From: JADYZU01 sp964540965
GTDB taxonomy: Bacteria > Pseudomonadota > Alphaproteobacteria > Rhodobacterales > Rhodobacteraceae
Reading direction: 5' to 3'
Assembly: GCA_964540965.1 (NCBI GenBank)
Contig: CAZIOT010000007.1
Coordinates: 124,001-188,000, forward strand
Length of the DNA: 64,000 nt
Below, one piece after another: positions 60,823 to 64,000 of this stretch. Under the pieces are notes generated by a model. That model did no database searches. It saw only the letters and a list, made by a program, of their open reading frames with translations, and was not told the origin of the DNA. The position numbers and the translations under genes are program-made. The stretch's first letter is position 1. Each line of letters opens with the position of its first letter.

Positions 60823-60949
60823 GCGGGCGGCCTTGATCTTTCTGTCACACCCGTTCCCGTTGCACGGATCGTTGCGTCTCACAAGTCTGGGCATTGCCGG
60901 GCGCCGCGGCTAGGGTCCGCCGCGAGCGAACCTGAAACCGGCGGCTGCC

Positions 60950-61471
60950 TTGGACTGGACCAAGACCTTCCTCGATGTGATCGACCTCCGGTCGTTCTCA
61001 AGCCTGTGGTATTGGCTGGTCGTCGCCGCGGTCTGGAGCCAGGCCAGCCATTGGGTGCTGGGCGTGCCCTATGACGTGATCCAGCGCGCCCGCCGTCAGG
61101 GCGGCGAGGCGATGGCCGATCTCGAGGCGCTGACCCGCGTCAACGTCAACCGGATGCGCAACATCGTGGCCGAGGCGGGTTACTGGCTGGTCGGCTTTGC
61201 CTTCTTCCTGCATTCGGGACTGCTGATCCTTGCTATCGTCTATGGCATCGAATTCGCCCTCGCGGTCGAGATGTTCCTTATCCCGCTGACTTTTGTCGGC
61301 GTGACCAGCCTGTTCACCGGCAACCGCATCCTGACCGAGGCGCCCGAGGGCGAGGCGCTGGTCCGCGTCCTGATCCGCCACCGATTCTGGACGCAGGTCA
61401 TCGGCATGATCGCGATCTTCGTCACCGCCTGCGTCGGCATGTATCAGCTGCTGTACGTCCCCGATTTCTGA
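60950..61471 (+). CDS. Membrane protein of the Rhodobacteraceae SufBCD-associated type (TTG start)
   Basis: A 173-residue protein with four hydrophobic segments (about 16-38, 79-100, 103-120, 150-168) and the family start MDWTKTFLDVIDLRSFSSLWYW, WSQASHWVLGVPYDVI and INVNR-like RVNVNRMRNI. Related proteins are named component of SufBCD complex, an assignment without visible biochemical support here. The best start is TTG at 60950; no ATG fits. It diverges from hemB and is followed by a hairpin before mfd. Confidence 0.8.
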   Translation: MDWTKTFLDVIDLRSFSSLWYWLVVAAVWSQASHWVLGVPYDVIQRARRQGGEAMADLEALTRVNVNRMRNIVAEAGYWLVGFAFFLHSGLLILAIVYGIEFALAVEMFLIPLTFVGVTSLFTGNRILTEAPEGEALVRVLIRHRFWTQVIGMIAIFVTACVGMYQLLYVPDF

Positions 61472-61509
61472 TCGGGCCGGACCGGCGCCGGAAAGCGCCG
61501 GACCCGATC
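61470..61509 (+). terminator. Imperfect hairpin after the SufBCD-associated gene
   Basis: Outer 7-bp arms (61470-61476 with 61503-61509) and inner 7-bp arms (61482-61488 with 61495-61501), with a 5-base bulge; begins at the stop codon. No T-run. Confidence 0.6.
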
Positions 61510-61586
61510 CGCGGCGGACGCCTGCCGCTTGCGCACGCCCTCCGGCCTTGGTTGACTTCCCGTCGCGGCGCCCTCAAGTCAGGGCC

Positions 61587-64000
61587 ATGATCCGACCTGC
61601 CAGCCATATCACCGTCTCGGGTGCGCCCGAGGGGCACGACGCCCGCCTGATCCTGCGGGAAATCGCCGAACGCGGCGTGCCGGTGCTGCACATCGCCCGC
61701 GATGACCGCCGGGCCGAACAGATGCGCGCCGCGCTGGCGTTTTACGACCCCGGCCTGCCGGTATTCCTGTTCCCGGCCTGGGATTGCCTGCCCTATGACC
61801 GGGTATCGCCCAATCCGGAAATCGCCGCAGCGCGGATGGCGGTGCTGGCGGCGCTGGCACACAGGATGCCGGAACGTTTTGTCCTGCTCACCACGCTCAA
61901 CGCCGCGACGCAGCGGATGCCGGCCCGTCCGGTGGTCCGCGACGCCGCCTTTGTCGCCCGCGTCGGCGACCGCGTGGACGAGACCGAGTTGCGCGCCTAT
62001 CTCGCCCGCATGGGCTTCAGCCAGTCGGCAACGGTGACCGAGCCGGGCGATTTCGCCGTGCGCGGCGGCATTGTCGACATCTTTCCGCCCGGCCATCCGG
62101 CGCCGGTGCGGCTCGATTTCTTCGGCGACGTGCTTGACGGCGCGCGGAGGTTCGATCCGGCGACGCAGCGGACGACCGAAAAGCTGACCACGGTGGATCT
62201 GGCCCCGGTGTCCGAAGTGATCCTCGATGACGAATCGATCACCCGCTTCCGCCAGAACTACCGGATCGAATTCGGCGCCGCCGGCACCGACGATCCGCTG
62301 TACGAGGCGGTCAGCGCCGGGCGCAAGCATCAGGGGATGGAGCATTGGCTGGGCTTCTTCCACGACCGGCTCGAGACGATCTTCGACTATCTGCCCGAAG
62401 CGACGGTCACCCTTGACGACCAGACCGAGGCGGCGCGGCTGGCGCGCTGGACCGCGATTTCCGATCAATACGACACCCGCCATGCCGCCATGGCGCAGAA
62501 GGGCCGCATCGACACGGTCTACAAACCGGCGCCGCCGGGCCTGATGTATCTTGACGATGCCGGCTGGTCCGAGGCGGTTGCGGCACGGCGCGTGCTGTCC
62601 TTCGTGGCCCTGCCGCAGCCGACCGGGCCGGGGGTGATCGACGCCGGCGGCCGCATCGGCCGCGACTTCGCCCCCGAACGGCAGCAGGAAAAGATCAGCC
62701 TGTTCGGCGCGCTGGCCGGGCATATCCGCAGCCGGCTCGACGCCGGGCCGGTCATCGTCGCCTCGTATTCCGAAGGCGCCCGCGAACGGCTGGAAGGGCT
62801 GCTCGAGGACGAGGGGCTGGGCGAGACGATCCCGGTCACCGACATGTCCCGCGTCGGCAAGCGCGGGCTGCATCTGGCGGTCTGGCCGCTGGAACACGGG
62901 TTCGAGACGCGCGACCTGACGGTCATTTCCGAACAGGACGTGCTGGGCGACCGCCTGATCCGGCAGGCGAAAAAGCGCAAGCGCGCCGACAATTTCCTGA
63001 CCGAGGCGCAAAGCCTGACCCCCGGCGATCTGGTGGTCCATGTCGACCACGGCGTCGGCCGCTATCTCGGGCTCGAGGTCATCACCGCCGCCGGTTCCCC
63101 GCATGAATGCCTTGCCATCGAATATGCCGAAAAGGCCAAGCTGTATCTGCCGGTCGAGAATATCGAGCTTCTCAGCCGCTTCGGGCACGAAGAAGGCTTG
63201 CTCGACAAGCTGGGCGGCGGGGCGTGGCAGGCGAAGAAAGCCCGGCTCAAGGAACGCATCCGCCAGATGGCGGACCGGCTGATCCGCATCGCCGCCGAAC
63301 GCGCGCTGCGCCACGCGCCGGAGCTGACCCCGCCCGAGACGATCTGGGACCAGTTCCTGGCCCGCTTTCCCTATGCCGAGACCGACGACCAGTTGCAGGC
63401 GATCGAGGATGTGCTGAACGATCTGGACGCCGGCACGCCGATGGACCGGCTGGTCTGCGGCGATGTCGGTTTCGGCAAGACCGAGGTGGCGATCCGCGCC
63501 GCCTTTGTCGCCGCGATGTCCGGGGTGCAGGTGGCGGTGATCGCGCCGACCACGCTGCTGGCGCGCCAGCACTATCAAAGCTTTGCCGAACGGTTCCGCG
63601 GCTTCCCTCTGGTGGTGCGACCCCTGTCGCGTTTCGTGTCGGCCAAGGATGCCGAGGACACCCGCAAGGGCCTGGCGGGTGGCACCGTCGACGTGGTCGT
63701 CGGCACCCATGCCCTGCTGGCCAAGGGCGTTTCGTTCAAGAACCTTGGCCTGCTGGTCATCGACGAGGAACAGCATTTCGGTGTCCAGCACAAGGAACGG
63801 CTGAAGCAACTGCGCAGCGATGTCCATGTCCTGACCCTGACCGCAACGCCGATTCCGCGGACCCTGCAGATGGCGTTGTCAGGGGTGCGCGACCTGTCGA
63901 TCATCGCCACGCCGCCCATCGACCGGCTGGCGATCCGCACCTATGTGTCCGAGTTCGACACCGTCACCCTGCGCGAGGCGCTGCTGCGCGAACATTACCG
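61587..64000 (+). CDS. mfd: Transcription-repair coupling factor Mfd (3' end outside window)
   Basis: Translocase that removes RNA polymerase stalled at lesions and recruits UvrA. The visible 804 codons (2 bases left over) are open to the right edge. They contain the UvrB-like N-domain (PAWDCLPYDRVSPNPEIAAARM), the RNA-polymerase-interacting CarD-like domain (TPGDLVVHVDHGVGRYLGLE, about 475-495) and the start of the helicase with Walker A CGDVGFGKTEVA near 624 and DEEQHFGV near 728. I set the ATG at 61587 by hand. Nothing is odd in the visible part. Confidence 0.95.
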   Translation, partial: MIRPASHITVSGAPEGHDARLILREIAERGVPVLHIARDDRRAEQMRAALAFYDPGLPVFLFPAWDCLPYDRVSPNPEIAAARMAVLAALAHRMPERFVLLTTLNAATQRMPARPVVRDAAFVARVGDRVDETELRAYLARMGFSQSATVTEPGDFAVRGGIVDIFPPGHPAPVRLDFFGDVLDGARRFDPATQRTTEKLTTVDLAPVSEVILDDESITRFRQNYRIEFGAAGTDDPLYEAVSAGRKHQGMEHWLGFFHDRLETIFDYLPEATVTLDDQTEAARLARWTAISDQYDTRHAAMAQKGRIDTVYKPAPPGLMYLDDAGWSEAVAARRVLSFVALPQPTGPGVIDAGGRIGRDFAPERQQEKISLFGALAGHIRSRLDAGPVIVASYSEGARERLEGLLEDEGLGETIPVTDMSRVGKRGLHLAVWPLEHGFETRDLTVISEQDVLGDRLIRQAKKRKRADNFLTEAQSLTPGDLVVHVDHGVGRYLGLEVITAAGSPHECLAIEYAEKAKLYLPVENIELLSRFGHEEGLLDKLGGGAWQAKKARLKERIRQMADRLIRIAAERALRHAPELTPPETIWDQFLARFPYAETDDQLQAIEDVLNDLDAGTPMDRLVCGDVGFGKTEVAIRAAFVAAMSGVQVAVIAPTTLLARQHYQSFAERFRGFPLVVRPLSRFVSAKDAEDTRKGLAGGTVDVVVGTHALLAKGVSFKNLGLLVIDEEQHFGVQHKERLKQLRSDVHVLTLTATPIPRTLQMALSGVRDLSIIATPPIDRLAIRTYVSEFDTVTLREALLREHY

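Noticed and set aside
61422..63827. 801-codon open frame antisense to mfd
   Set aside because: Mirror of a conserved coding region; no recognisable domains.
1..64000. CRISPR arrays, transposases, prophage, rRNA genes, toxin-antitoxin pairs
   Set aside because: None seen: no regularly spaced direct repeats, no transposase or integrase motifs, and no rRNA-like sequence.

Overview
The window is a high-GC (roughly two-thirds G+C by eye) chromosomal segment from an alphaproteobacterium, most likely Rhodobacteraceae (Rhodobacter/Paracoccus-like). Evidence: the order lptF-lptG-lptD-surA-pdxA-rsmA, the prfA-prmC-DUF4167 cluster, a GTTC-N7-GTTC type SOS box in front of imuA-imuB-dnaE2, a Hint-domain secreted protein, and family-specific small genes (SufBCD-associated protein, DUF6636 protein). 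No plasmid, phage or transposase genes were seen, so it reads as core chromosome with a few accessory patches.

Layout. 1-8 kb: DUF2254 membrane protein (cut by the left edge), mazG, an M20 amidohydrolase, a secreted DUF6636 protein, an agmatinase-family enzyme, prfA-prmC, a DUF4167 protein and a VOC protein. 8-15.5 kb (minus): outer-membrane assembly operon lptF-lptG-lptD-surA-pdxA-rsmA. 15.7-21.5 kb: pepA-holC, a GFA-family protein, a small membrane protein, a methyltransferase, a retropepsin-like protease, MarC and a secreted protein. 21.8-25.8 kb: ABC-F ATPase, ndk, small zinc-ribbon protein, lytic transglycosylase lipoprotein, TfoX C-terminal-like protein and a 47-codon small ORF with its own terminator. 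26-27.7 kb: SDR plus amidohydrolase pair. 27.7-34.4 kb (minus): a tandem glycine riboswitch followed by gcvT-gcvH-gcvP, an MDR oxidoreductase and azlC-azlD, all tightly packed. 35-40.5 kb (minus): SOS mutagenesis cassette imuA-imuB-dnaE2 with a LexA box and a promoter. A CAT-anticodon tRNA follows.

41-50 kb: DoxX, Hint-domain protein, purM-purN, ribonuclease D, a lipoprotein, SufE, DUF1638 with a corrinoid protein, a radical SAM protein, MmcQ-like and DUF1697 proteins. 50-55 kb: cysS (its 3' third has clearly different base composition), cimA, two adjacent distant paralogues of unknown function, and a squalene-synthase-fold protein. 55-64 kb: MobA-like transferase, large dimethylglycine/sarcosine dehydrogenase-like enzyme, YSC84 lipoprotein, DMT transporter, hemB, SufBCD-associated protein and mfd (cut by the right edge).

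Themes. Glycine and methylamine metabolism recurs (riboswitch-gcvTHP, a DMGDH-like enzyme, a corrinoid protein with DUF1638). Several families of short palindromic repeats sit between genes. No wholly new multi-gene system could be demonstrated; the best leads are the riboswitch-headed operon extending into azlCD, the mosaic cysS, the tandem paralogue pair, the small ORF with an intrinsic terminator, and the dispersed palindromic elements.
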